Below are positions 1-8,076 of a stretch of DNA of 64,000 bases, piece by piece. A program made the translations under genes and the position numbers. Source of the stretch: Candidatus Flexicrinis affinis (lineage in GTDB: Bacteria; Chloroflexota; Anaerolineae; Aggregatilineales; Phototrophicaceae). Position 1 is the first letter of the stretch; each line of letters starts with the position of its first letter. The stretch is from positions 476,684-540,683 of the forward strand of contig JADJWE010000006.1 of the NCBI GenBank assembly GCA_016716525.1. The letters are read 5' to 3'. Under the pieces are notes generated by a model. It had not been told where the DNA came from. It made no database searches and saw only the letters and a program-made list of their open reading frames with translations.

Positions 1-1
1 C

Positions 2-412
2 ATCGACACCCAGACCGGCGAGATTATCAACACCCTGAGCCTTCCCCGACGAGGCGGGCGTTGGCTGATGGACGTCAGCCCATACGGTGGCCGGATTGTG
101 CTCGGCAGCTCGGCTCCGACCGGGATCGAGCCGGCAGGCGGCATGCCCCTCTCACCCGGTGTCGAGGACATTCCCGGCACGCCGCTCCTGTTTGTCGTGC
201 CCCTCCCAACGCTGGAGGCGCTTTCAGGTGTGCTGGAACGCTGCGAAATCGACTCCCCGACCCGCGCGCAGATCGACACGGCGGCGACGCCTGACGCCAT
301 CCCCGCCTTCATCGCGCAGATCGAGGCGCTGCCGGAGGGCGCGATCCCGCCGGCGTGCAAGGCCGATCTGCTGGCCGTGGCGCGCGCGGTGATTGAGGAA
401 GGTGAAAGGTGA
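2..412 (+). CDS. secreted beta-propeller-like protein, C-terminal part only
   Basis: The reading frame is open from the first base of the window, so the gene starts upstream and only the last 136 residues are visible. They match the C-terminus of the 419-residue protein encoded at 58341..59600 on the other strand, with roughly 16 differences over 136 residues, so the two genes are paralogues in inverted orientation. That relative has a signal peptide and WD40-like blades, and the same is inferred here. The visible part covers the last blade (VSPYGGRIVLGS) and a helical tail rich in Ala and Glu. Similarity continues about 85 bases past the stop. Molecular role unknown. Confidence 0.8.
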   Translation: MDTQTGEIINTLSLPRRGGRWLMDVSPYGGRIVLGSSAPTGIEPAGGMPLSPGVEDIPGTPLLFVVPLPTLEALSGVLERCEIDSPTRAQIDTAATPDAIPAFIAQIEALPEGAIPPACKADLLAVARAVIEEGER

Positions 413-461
413 GGGGGCAAGGGGAAAGTGAAGGGCTCCGACTGCGAACGTCAAACACATT

Positions 462-498
462 CCGTCGCGGTGTGGTAGGGATGCCATAAATGGCGTCG
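462..498. repeat. short repeat with GCCATAAATGGC palindrome
   Basis: The motif reads as a near-copy, in opposite orientation, of 58255..58290 (shared core CCCTACCACACCG plus the palindrome GACGCCAT-AATGGCGTC). Both copies lie at the same distance downstream of the two paralogous propeller genes, so they were probably duplicated with them. The rest of the 413-700 gap holds pyrimidine-rich CCCTTTCCCCTCA copies and no convincing gene. Confidence 0.55.
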
Positions 499-700
499 GA
501 AATGCTCTACACGGCGGACGAGACAGCCCCTTCAGTGGGCTTTGAGCCTGTTAGCCGGGCGTTTCAACGCTCGGCGGCATCTGACCAGACTAGCCTCGCC
601 TGCCAACCCGGGGCGGTTACGGTGAATACACCACAAGAAAGGACCGAGTCCTTTCCCCTCAGCCCTTTCCCCATACACCTTTTCGCTTAGCCCTTTCCCC

Positions 701-1666
701 TCACTTACGCGTCCAGAACCCTTCGCTCAGATACTTGTACGCGTTGTCCGGGAACAGCGTCACGACCACGCCCGGCTCGCCGCGATCGGCCAGTTCCTCG
801 GCCACGCGCAGCGCCCCGGCCATCGCCGCCGCCGCACTGATGCCGACCAGATAGCCTTCCTCGCGGGCGAGGCGGCGCGCCATCTCGTAGCTGTCCTCGG
901 TGCTGACGGCAATGTCGCGGTCGGCGAATCCGTCGTCGTAGATGCCGGGGACGATGGCCGTCGCCATGTGCTTCCAGCCCTCGACGCCGTGCATCGGGCT
1001 GTCGGGCTGCATCGAGACGACTTGGATCGCCGGGTTGAAGTCCTTCAGGCCGCGCCCGGTGCCCATCAGCGTGCCGGACGTGCCGAGTCCGGCCACGAAG
1101 TGCGTGACCTTGCCGTGCGTCTGGTGCCAGATTTCCGGCGCGGTGGTGTGATAATGCGCCTGCCAGTTGGCGGGGTTGTTGTACTGATCGGCGTAATAGT
1201 AACGGTCGGGATGCGCAGCCAGTTCGGCGCGGGCCGCGCGGATCGCCCCGTCCGACCCTTCCAGCGGATCGGTCAGCACCAGCTCGGCGCCGTAGGCGCG
1301 CAGGATCGCCACGCGCTCCGGGCTGGCGTTGGCGGGTAGATACAGCTTGACGACGAAGCCTTTCGCCGCGCCGAGCATGGCGTAGGCGATGCCGGTGTTG
1401 CCGCTGGTGCTGTCGAGCAGGATCTTGTCGCCGGTCAGCAGGCCGCGGTCGATAGCGTCGCGCACGATGGCAAGCGCCGCGCGATCCTTTACGCTGCCGC
1501 CGGGGTTCGCCCATTCGGCCTTGGCGTACACGTGGATGTCTTCGGGCAGATGCGCGGTGACACGCGTGAAGCCCAGCAGCGGCGTGTTGCCAATCTGCGA
1601 TTCAAGCCGCTGCACCGTGCGGAACGCGGCGGGGGTGGCTGTCGGGTGGTGCGCAAGGGCGACCAT
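701..1666 (-). CDS. cysteine synthase (PLP-dependent, CysK/CysM type)
   Basis: A 321-residue fold-type II PLP enzyme that makes cysteine from O-acetylserine (or a related activated serine) and sulfide in the cytoplasm. The PLP lysine is in NPGGSVKDR (about K60), the substrate loop STSGNTG is at about 86-92, and the glycine-rich phosphate loop is GLGTSGTLMGTG near 193. The length is normal for the family. ATG is preceded by GAAGGAG at good spacing. A strong hairpin followed by a T-run lies 45 nt upstream of the start, which suggests transcription attenuation in the leader. CysM-like and cystathionine-beta-synthase-like relatives cannot be separated by eye, so no symbol is assigned. Confidence 0.9.
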   Translation of the reverse strand: MVALAHHPTATPAAFRTVQRLESQIGNTPLLGFTRVTAHLPEDIHVYAKAEWANPGGSVKDRAALAIVRDAIDRGLLTGDKILLDSTSGNTGIAYAMLGAAKGFVVKLYLPANASPERVAILRAYGAELVLTDPLEGSDGAIRAARAELAAHPDRYYYADQYNNPANWQAHYHTTAPEIWHQTHGKVTHFVAGLGTSGTLMGTGRGLKDFNPAIQVVSMQPDSPMHGVEGWKHMATAIVPGIYDDGFADRDIAVSTEDSYEMARRLAREEGYLVGISAAAAMAGALRVAEELADRGEPGVVVTLFPDNAYKYLSEGFWTRK

Positions 1667-1710
1667 GATGCTCCTTCGTTGCGGGTTAACAAAAACGGCG
1701 GCGGGTACTC

Positions 1711-1770
1711 GACAAACAAAAACGCGGCCGAACCGGCTCTCAGGATTGAGAGAGGGGGTCGGGCCGCGTT
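1711..1770 (-). promoter_or_regulatory. attenuator-like terminator in the cysteine synthase leader
   Basis: Read on the minus strand, the arms AACGCGGCC and GGCCGCGTT pair across a loop that contains a second small hairpin (CTCTCA/TGAGAG). A U-rich run (TTTTTGTTTG) follows. It sits about 45 nt before the cysteine synthase ATG and about 200 nt into a leader without an ORF. A terminator in front of a biosynthetic gene suggests attenuation by a T-box or riboswitch. A weak T-box-like string (AGTTCACCGCG) lies upstream at about 1834-1850, but I cannot fit the full consensus. Confidence 0.5.
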
Positions 1771-1995
1771 GGGTTCGTCGGATACCAGCCGCCGCGTGTG
1801 CGTCGTCAGGCTAGTGTCGTGTCGTGCTGCCTATCGCGGTGAACTCCCCTCGATGCGACAGACACAACAACAAGATGCGTTTTGCATGGTAATGCCTCGT
1901 TGCGGCGGCGATTTTGCCACGTGCGATCAGTGTAGCGATGCCCGCCCGGATTTGTCAACCACCCCAGCGCACAATTCAAAGAAACTACTCATCGA

Positions 1996-2254
1996 AGGGC
2001 GTCGGGGCGCTGCCCCAAACCCCGGCAGGGATTTGCATCCCTGCACCCGCATTCTGCGGACGAGGTGCGCAAGCGCGCCTCGTCCGCAAGATGAGCGTCC
2101 ATCAACACATTTCACTGTCGTGTTCGAGCCGCGTAAGCCTGTATACCTGACGGCATGACTCTGGTCGTCCCAAACGCGCGAATTCGTACCGCTTGCGATA
2201 CGAACTCACAGAGATGGGAGTCCAGAGGGTATAAGCCCTTTGGAAAATCCCTTC
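1996..2254. repeat. intergenic repeat R1, class A (GGGGCGCTGCCCC head)
   Basis: The head GGGGCGCTGCCCC plus CCCCGGCAGGGATTTGCATC and the tail GGGAGTCCAGAGGG...CCCTTTGGAAAATCCC match copies at 4156 and 36425. Two palindromes lie inside: 2056..2087 (GCGGACGAGGTGCGC against its near-complement) and 2183..2204 (TTCGTA...TACGAA). The copy is longer than the others, as if something was inserted between head and tail. It fills most of the 595-base gap between the cysteine synthase start and the methionine synthase stop. No gene seen in that gap. Confidence 0.75.
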
Positions 2255-2261
2255 TACTCAA

Positions 2262-3293
2262 CTACCCGCCGGCCACTTCGCGGCGGACGATGGCGGCGCC
2301 TTCGGCCAGCGCCTTGAGCTTACGCTGCGCGGCCCAGCGGGCGGTCTGGCTGAATCCGCAGTCCGGCGTCACGCTCAGCTTGTCGGCACTGACGTACTTG
2401 AGCGCGGTGCGGATGCGCGCGGCCACGTCCTCGGCTATCTCGCAGTAGTAGTTCTTGACGTCCACGAGACCGGCGGCCAATTCCTTGTCGTTCGGGAATT
2501 CCTGCCACAGGTCGATCTCGGACAGCTCGCGGTTGGCGAACTCGAGCGCGAACTGGCTCGCGTTCATGTCGAGGATGTACGGGAACAGCGGGTGATAGGT
2601 GCGCTTGGCGACGGGCCGGCCCACGAAGTTGCCGAAGCACAGGTGCACGCCGATCTTGGCGTTCACCCCGGCGACGGTCTGGTTGAACAGGTCGACAAAC
2701 TCGCGCGGGGTGGTGGCGTGGACGGCGTAGGACGGCTCATCGAGCTGGATCAGCGTCACGCCTTCGGCCACCAGCGCCTTGAGCTCGGCGTTGATCAACG
2801 CCGACAGCGCATAGGCGACCTCGAGGCGATCCTTGTACACCGCCCCCGGCTTGATCCGGCCAGCGAGCGTGTACGGCCCGGGGATCGGCATCTTGATCGG
2901 CTTGGCGGTGCGGGTGCGCACGTAGTGGTATTCCTCGACCAACCCCATGCCGTGCGGCGCGGCAAGCGATTCGACCGCCTCGTAGCTTTCGCGCTGGTCA
3001 TGACCGGGGATGCCAACCTTGCGCTGGGGCGGCAGTTCCTTCAGGCCGGTGAACTTGCTGTAGAAGTCGGCAGTGAAAAAGCCGATCCGGCGCATTTCGC
3101 CGTCAGTCACGATGTCGATCCCGGCGTCCTCTTGATCGCGCAGCGCAAGGTCGACGGCATCGTTCTGCGTCTCGAGCCAATCACGCGGGCCGTATTCGCC
3201 GCGCTGCATCGCCTCCAGCGCGCTGAACAACCACGCAGGCCACGCGTGCGAGCCAATGGTGTGGGTCGGTATAATGGGCAGTGCGTCCGGCAT
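2262..3293 (-). CDS. core methionine synthase (MetE C-terminal domain type, cobalamin-independent fold)
   Basis: A 343-residue TIM-barrel protein of the Meth_synt_2 family, corresponding to only the C-terminal catalytic half of MetE. Zinc-ligand motifs are visible: HLCFGN (His and Cys), DEPSY and PDCGF near the C-terminus. It probably transfers a methyl group to homocysteine. Short stand-alone members usually do not use triglutamyl-methylfolate, and some take methyl groups from corrinoid proteins; which donor applies here is unknown. The frame is open further upstream, but ATG at 3293 has TAGGAG eight bases before it and starts at the family N-terminus, so I reject the longer form. It is divergent from the hydrolase at 3316, with 22 bp between start codons. 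Confidence 0.85.
   Translation of the reverse strand: MPDALPIIPTHTIGSHAWPAWLFSALEAMQRGEYGPRDWLETQNDAVDLALRDQEDAGIDIVTDGEMRRIGFFTADFYSKFTGLKELPPQRKVGIPGHDQRESYEAVESLAAPHGMGLVEEYHYVRTRTAKPIKMPIPGPYTLAGRIKPGAVYKDRLEVAYALSALINAELKALVAEGVTLIQLDEPSYAVHATTPREFVDLFNQTVAGVNAKIGVHLCFGNFVGRPVAKRTYHPLFPYILDMNASQFALEFANRELSEIDLWQEFPNDKELAAGLVDVKNYYCEIAEDVAARIRTALKYVSADKLSVTPDCGFSQTARWAAQRKLKALAEGAAIVRREVAGG
3270..3275 (+). promoter_or_regulatory. -10 box for the 3316 hydrolase gene
   Basis: TATAAT on the plus strand, about 40 bases before the ATG at 3316. It lies inside the first codons of the divergent methionine synthase gene. No clear -35 box at 16-18 bp. Confidence 0.45.
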
Positions 3294-3315
3294 AACATCT
3301 CCTAGAAGTGACACA

Positions 3316-4155
3316 ATGATCGAACCGGTCTTGAAAGGCGCGGCTCTGCTGCGCGACATCGAGTCGGCAGCGCCCGGCCCGCGCGAACTGGCGATGTGGT
3401 GGCTGGGCCAAAGCGGCTTCGCGCTCAAGTCCGCCGCGGGGCTGGTCTACGCCGATCTGTACTTATCCGAGCACCTTACCGCGAAGTACGCCAATTCGCC
3501 AAAACCACATGTCCGCATGACGACCTCGCCCATCCGCGGCCACGAGATCACCAACGCGCGGATCGTGCTGGCGAGTCACAAACACAGCGATCATCTCGAT
3601 CCCGGCACGCTGCCCGGCCTGTTCGCCGCGTCGCCGCAGGCCAAGCTCGTGCTGCCCGCCGCGCTGGTCGAACACGCCGCCGGGCTGGGACTCGAGCGCA
3701 ACCGCCTGCTGCCCATGCGCGGCGACGATTCGATCGAGGTCGACGGCATCCAGATCAGCGCCCTCCCTGCCGCGCATCCCGAGTTCGAGAAGTCGCCCGA
3801 CCACGGTCACGCCTTCCTCGGCTTCGTCATCGACCTCGGCCACATTCGCGTGTATCACAGCGGCGACACCGTCGTCTACGCCGGCCTGCGCGATCGCTTG
3901 ATCGCTCTCTCGCCGCACGTCGCCCTGCTGCCGATCAACGGGCGTGCCGGCGGCGAAGGCACCCCGCCCAACATGAACGCGTTCGAGGCCATCGCGCTCG
4001 CCCGCGAAGCCAAAATCCCGCTCGTCATCCCGCACCACTACGACATGTTCACGTTCAACACCGCCGACCCCGCCAAGTTCAGCCAGCTCGCCGAAGACGC
4101 CGGCCAGGCGGCCTACGTCCTGCGCCCCGGCGAACGTTTCATGTGGCGCGTATAG
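3316..4155 (+). CDS. metallo-beta-lactamase-fold hydrolase, UlaG-like
   Basis: A 279-residue cytoplasmic metal-dependent hydrolase. The metal-binding signature HKHSDHLD is at about residues 88-94, a second metal site is in YHSGDT (about 179-184), and a late histidine pair is in IPHHYD. The N-terminal MWWLGQSGF is typical of the UlaG/YtkL branch (L-ascorbate-6-phosphate lactonase and relatives of unknown substrate). Nothing nearby points to ascorbate use, so the substrate is open. ATG 3316 was chosen because the upstream extension lies in the divergent gene and lacks family similarity. A class A repeat starts directly after its stop codon. Confidence 0.85.
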   Translation: MIEPVLKGAALLRDIESAAPGPRELAMWWLGQSGFALKSAAGLVYADLYLSEHLTAKYANSPKPHVRMTTSPIRGHEITNARIVLASHKHSDHLDPGTLPGLFAASPQAKLVLPAALVEHAAGLGLERNRLLPMRGDDSIEVDGIQISALPAAHPEFEKSPDHGHAFLGFVIDLGHIRVYHSGDTVVYAGLRDRLIALSPHVALLPINGRAGGEGTPPNMNAFEAIALAREAKIPLVIPHHYDMFTFNTADPAKFSQLAEDAGQAAYVLRPGERFMWRV

Positions 4156-4306
4156 GGCGTCGGGGCGCTGCCCCGTGCCCCGGCAGGGATTTGCATCCCT
4201 GCACCCGCACTCTGGCAGCCCCAAATCCCGCGAAATCGTGCCGCGTGCGGCACGATTTCGCAGAGATGGGAGTCCAGAGGGCGTAAGCCCTTTGGAAAAT
4301 CCCTTC
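4156..4306. repeat. intergenic repeat R2, class A, with perfect 15-bp palindrome
   Basis: The head begins within five bases of the hydrolase stop codon. At 4230..4261 it holds gcgaaatcgtgccgc, GT, and the exact reverse complement. The conserved tail GGGAGTCCAGAGGGCGTAAGCCC follows. The palindrome differs in sequence from those in R1 and R3 but is in the same position. Confidence 0.85.
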
Positions 4307-4329
4307 ACTTCTCTCTACTTCTCTGCGTT

Positions 4330-5166
4330 CTACCCGCGGCGGCGGGCGCGGATGCGTTCGGTCATCCACGCGTCGCCGGCCCACGCGCGAACCAGCGCGG
4401 CGAGGTCCTCGTAGGCGACATCGGGCCACACGTCGGCGGTGGCGAGGGCATCGGGCGTGGTCACACCGCTGAGGACCAGCGCGGTCTTCATGCCGACCGC
4501 CTGCGCGCCGGCGATGTCGGTGTCAAGACGGTCACCCACCATCAGGATACGGGTGGGGTCGGCCTTGAGCGCGTCGATGGCGGCGTCGAACATGGCGCGG
4601 TGCGGCTTGCCGATCACAGTCGGGGTGACGCCGGTGGCCGTTTCGATGAGCGCGAGGATGCTGCCCGCGCCGGGGCTGAGGCCGTCGGCATCGGGGAACG
4701 TCTTGTCGGCATTGGTGCCGAAGAACGCGGCGCCGTCGTTGATGAGGTGCACGGCGTGACGGGCTTTGGCGTAGGTCAGGTCGCGGTCGATGCCGGCGAC
4801 GACCAACTCGGCCGGTTGGCCCTCGTCCACGACATCGAAACCGCTGTCGTCAAGCGCTTCGCGGATGCCGGTCATGCCGACGACGAAGACTGTGGTTCCG
4901 GCGGGATAGCGCTTGCCGAGCCACTGCGCCGTCGCCACGGCGGATGACAGGATGCGGTCGGCCGGTATGTCCGGCACGCCCAAGCGCGCCAGTTTTTCCT
5001 GATACTGCGCGGCGGTCTTGCCGCTGTTGTTGGTCGCCAGCAGGTACGGCACTTGTGCTTCGTCAAGCCACGCGAAGGCGTCGGCAAAGCCGGGCAACGC
5101 GACATCGCCGCGCCACAGCACGCCGTCCATGTCGAGGATTACACCGGCGAGGTCGTGGAATTTCAC
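4330..5166 (-). CDS. HAD superfamily subclass IIA phosphatase (NagD-like)
   Basis: A 278-residue sugar- or nucleotide-phosphate phosphatase of the NagD/PNPase branch. Motif I is LDMDGVLW (nucleophile D12, acid D14), motif II is ATNNSG (about 44-49), motif III is the lysine of VIGKPHRAMF, and motif IV is MVGDRLDTD. The C2B cap lies between motifs II and III. The length matches the family. The start is a GTG with only a weak ribosome site, ten bases after the stop of the upstream gene, so it is probably the last gene of the 7975-4330 operon. Substrate not deducible. Confidence 0.88.
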   Translation of the reverse strand: MKFHDLAGVILDMDGVLWRGDVALPGFADAFAWLDEAQVPYLLATNNSGKTAAQYQEKLARLGVPDIPADRILSSAVATAQWLGKRYPAGTTVFVVGMTGIREALDDSGFDVVDEGQPAELVVAGIDRDLTYAKARHAVHLINDGAAFFGTNADKTFPDADGLSPGAGSILALIETATGVTPTVIGKPHRAMFDAAIDALKADPTRILMVGDRLDTDIAGAQAVGMKTALVLSGVTTPDALATADVWPDVAYEDLAALVRAWAGDAWMTERIRARRRG

Positions 5167-5176
5167 AGTTGCGGCC

Positions 5177-6517
5177 CTACCGTGTGCAGGACGCGTACTG
5201 CGTCAGGTCGATCAGCCACAGCCCGCCGTGGCGGCCCTCGGCGGCCAATGCCAGCAAGCGACCATCGGGTGAGATCGCCGACCACCCCGACTCGTCGGGC
5301 GAGAGCCGGAGCGGCAGGACGGTCAGGCTGTTGAGCGTTTCGGCGCGCAGGTCGTAGCACTGCAAGCGGGCCTGCCCGTCGATGTCGCGGATGATGAAGA
5401 TGTCCACGCCGCCGTCAGGCGCTGGCGCATAGACCGGCGCGGGATAGTTGTTGCCGGGCGCCTCGCCGTCAAACAGGCGCGTCACCGCGCCGCCGGTGGT
5501 CGATGCCAGATCGTAGCCGACCACGCCGTCGACCTCGCGGGCAATGACCACACGTCCGCCGTCTTGGGTCGGCCCCGGCACGATCAGCGACGGGATGACC
5601 TCGGGCGGCGCGGCGCTGATCTTCTGGCCGGCGAGGCTGCCGGTATAGTAGATGACTGGGTCGCCAAACGCGCCGAAATAGTAGGCTAGATAGCGTTCGT
5701 CGGGCAGCCAGATGTACCCGGCGAGGCTGTAACGCGAGAGCGCATCCCAGAGCAGGCGCTGGAACGTCCCGTCCGGCTCGGCGGTCAGCGCGGTGTTGAT
5801 GCGATCCTGAAAGACGAAACGGCGCGAGTCCGGGTGGAACGCGATGCGCGCGTTGCGGATTTCCTGCGGCGTCTCAAGCGCGAGGCGGTCGAGGATCTCG
5901 GGTGTATACACGTCGGGATACGGCAGATCGGTGGCGGTCGCCTCGCCGGTTTCGGTGTCGACCGTGTACCACTGCCACGTGGTGTAGAGGTCGCTCTCGC
6001 AGCCGGTGGCGAACAGCAGTTCGCCCCGACGCGTCCATTCCACGCGGGCCACGTCGCCTTCGTAAACGGTGGTGATGTCGGCGTAGGTCAGGAAAGGATT
6101 GACCGGCGCGGCGGAGGCGCTGGCGGCGATCACGTCGATGTCGAGCGAGGCCGGCACGAACGCTTCGTCGTCCAGTTCGATCGCGAGCAGGTAGCGCGAC
6201 GAATCGCCGGGTTCCAGCGGCCGGTCGGGCGGAACGCCCAAGCCGCACACGTCGACCAGCACGCCATAGGCAAACCCGATCGCTTCGCCATCCTCATCGA
6301 GCACCTCACCGACGAGGTTGACGTCGACCGCCGCGGTGTCGCCGTCATTGGTGACGACGCCTTGCGCGATCCACTCCTCGAAGCCGAACGGGCTGGCCCG
6401 CCGCGAAAACTCCGGTTCGCTCACGGTAAGGGTCGGCTCGTCTTGGGATATCGCTTGGGAACTCCCAAGCAGCAGGCTCGCCGCGAAGACCGCGACGGAA
6501 ACGAAACGACGAATCAC
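5177..6517 (-). CDS. secreted WD40-like/beta-propeller protein of unknown function
   Basis: A 446-residue exported protein. An N-terminal signal peptide (RRFVSVAVFAASLLLG then SQA) is clear. Residues about 25-140 resemble an FxLYD/CARDB-like beta-sandwich (VVTNDGDTAAVDVNLVGEV). The rest has blade-like repeats such as IAFHPDSRRFVF and SAISPDGRLLALA, as in TolB or WD40-like propellers. It starts with GTG, 15 bases after the phosphohexomutase gene and 10 bases before the HAD gene. The co-transcription suggests an envelope or sensing role, but no function is recognised. It is distantly like the propeller genes at both window ends. Confidence 0.75.
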   Translation of the reverse strand: MIRRFVSVAVFAASLLLGSSQAISQDEPTLTVSEPEFSRRASPFGFEEWIAQGVVTNDGDTAAVDVNLVGEVLDEDGEAIGFAYGVLVDVCGLGVPPDRPLEPGDSSRYLLAIELDDEAFVPASLDIDVIAASASAAPVNPFLTYADITTVYEGDVARVEWTRRGELLFATGCESDLYTTWQWYTVDTETGEATATDLPYPDVYTPEILDRLALETPQEIRNARIAFHPDSRRFVFQDRINTALTAEPDGTFQRLLWDALSRYSLAGYIWLPDERYLAYYFGAFGDPVIYYTGSLAGQKISAAPPEVIPSLIVPGPTQDGGRVVIAREVDGVVGYDLASTTGGAVTRLFDGEAPGNNYPAPVYAPAPDGGVDIFIIRDIDGQARLQCYDLRAETLNSLTVLPLRLSPDESGWSAISPDGRLLALAAEGRHGGLWLIDLTQYASCTR

Positions 6518-6532
6518 CTGTCGTTGGCCTCT

Positions 6533-7975
6533 CTACTCACCGTTGACAATACTGTGGCCCATGGCGCTCCCGGCTTCCAACAAGGCGTTCACCGCCTCAG
6601 TCGTCGGCGCTTCGGCGTAGATGCGCAGGACGGGCTCCGTGCCGCTGGGGCGCACAAGCAGCCAACCGCCATCGGCCAGCTTGAACTTGACGCCGTCAAG
6701 CGTGTCGACCTTGACGACCGTCTCGCCCGCAAGGGTCGTTGGCGCAGACTGGACGAGCCGGTCGCGCATCTCGGCTTTGGGCAGCGTGCGGGTCAAGCGC
6801 GCGTCGATTCGGCCGTACAACGCGGGGCCAGCCTGCTTCTGCAAGTCGGCGACGATCTCGTGCAGCGGGGCGCGCGCCGCCGCCATCACTTCCAGCAGCA
6901 GCAAGCCCATCAGCACGCCGTCGCCTTCGGGGATGTGCCCGCGCACGCCGATTCCGCCGCTTTCCTCGCCGCCGATCAACACGTCGTTGTGAATCATCAG
7001 GTCGGCGATATGGTTGAAGCCTACCGGCGTCTCGTGCAAGGTCAGGCCGTGCTGTTGGCACAGCCGGTCGATCATGGTGGTCGTGCTGACGGTCTTGACG
7101 ACATCGCCGCGCTGGCCGCGCTTTTCGACCAGATGGCGCAACGTCAGCGCAAAGATGTGGTGCGGGTCGATGAAGCTGCCGAACGCGTCAACCGCCCCAA
7201 TCCGGTCGGCGTCGCCGTCGGTCGCGAGGCCGACATCGGCCTGCCGGTTTTTGACCGCCGCGACCAACGCCGTCAGGTGCTTAAGGATCGGCTCCGGGTG
7301 GATGCCGCCGAAGCCCGGGTTGAGATCGGAGCGAATATCAGTGACCGCACAGCGCGACCGGCGCAGGAAGCCGCTGAACGCGCCCCGTCCCGCGCCCCAC
7401 ATGGCATCGGACACGATGTTCAGTTCGGCCTCGCTGATCAGATCGATGTCGACCAGCGTGCCGAGATGTTCGAAGTAGGTCCAGTTCGGATCGAAGCGCG
7501 TGATGATGCCGCTTTCAACCGCCGCGTCGTAGTCCATGGCCTTGGGCGTCACGCCTGCCGCGAGGTTGGTCTGCAACCGTGCCTCGATGCGCTTGCACGA
7601 CTCGTCGGTGGCGCTGCCGCCGTAGTTCGACTTGACCTTGTAGCCGTTGTAGCGGGGGGGATTGTGGCTGGCGGTGATGACCACCCCGGCCGCCGCGCCC
7701 TTCGCGACGACGTTGTAACTGACCGACGGGGTCGGCGTATCGGAACGGGTGAGCCAGACCGGCAGTCCGTTGGCCGCCAACACGCGCGCCGCCTCATGGG
7801 CGAAGCGGTCGCTCAAAAAGCGCGTATCGTAGCCGACGACGGCCGACGGCGCCGTATCGCCCGCCGCGTCGGCCAGCAGCGTATCGGCCAACGCCTGTGT
7901 GACGTGGCGCACGTTCTCGAAGGTGAAAGTGTCGGCGATGACGGCCCGCCAGCCGTCGGTTCCGAAATGGATCAT
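6533..7975 (-). CDS. phosphoglucomutase/phosphomannomutase family protein
   Basis: A 480-residue alpha-D-phosphohexomutase interconverting hexose 1- and 6-phosphates. All four signatures are present: the phosphoserine loop ITASHNPPRYNG (about 99-110), the metal loop DGDADR (about 250), the sugar-binding GGEESGG (about 335) and the phosphate-binding RPSGTEP near the C-terminus. ATG follows CAGGGTCGC. It is the first clear gene of an operon continuing with the secreted protein at 6517 and the HAD phosphatase. Substrate choice (glucose, mannose or glucosamine) cannot be fixed by eye. A long antisense frame across it is an artefact of GC-rich coding. Confidence 0.9.
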   Translation of the reverse strand: MIHFGTDGWRAVIADTFTFENVRHVTQALADTLLADAAGDTAPSAVVGYDTRFLSDRFAHEAARVLAANGLPVWLTRSDTPTPSVSYNVVAKGAAAGVVITASHNPPRYNGYKVKSNYGGSATDESCKRIEARLQTNLAAGVTPKAMDYDAAVESGIITRFDPNWTYFEHLGTLVDIDLISEAELNIVSDAMWGAGRGAFSGFLRRSRCAVTDIRSDLNPGFGGIHPEPILKHLTALVAAVKNRQADVGLATDGDADRIGAVDAFGSFIDPHHIFALTLRHLVEKRGQRGDVVKTVSTTTMIDRLCQQHGLTLHETPVGFNHIADLMIHNDVLIGGEESGGIGVRGHIPEGDGVLMGLLLLEVMAAARAPLHEIVADLQKQAGPALYGRIDARLTRTLPKAEMRDRLVQSAPTTLAGETVVKVDTLDGVKFKLADGGWLLVRPSGTEPVLRIYAEAPTTEAVNALLEAGSAMGHSIVNGE

Positions 7976-8076
7976 GCGACCCTGCCTATGAGTGCAGAAG
8001 ATAAGCGCGTCGCTGCATTGTGCAGGCGATCACGCGGCAAGCATACCAACCGGCCTACCCGTTGGGCAGGGCCGGA

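Noticed and set aside
490..690. 66-codon ORF in the first intergenic gap
   Set aside because: No ribosome site, no family, and it crosses pyrimidine-rich repeats.
3294..3428. N-terminal extension of the core methionine synthase
   Set aside because: It overlaps the divergent hydrolase gene and lacks family similarity; ATG 3293 has TAGGAG.
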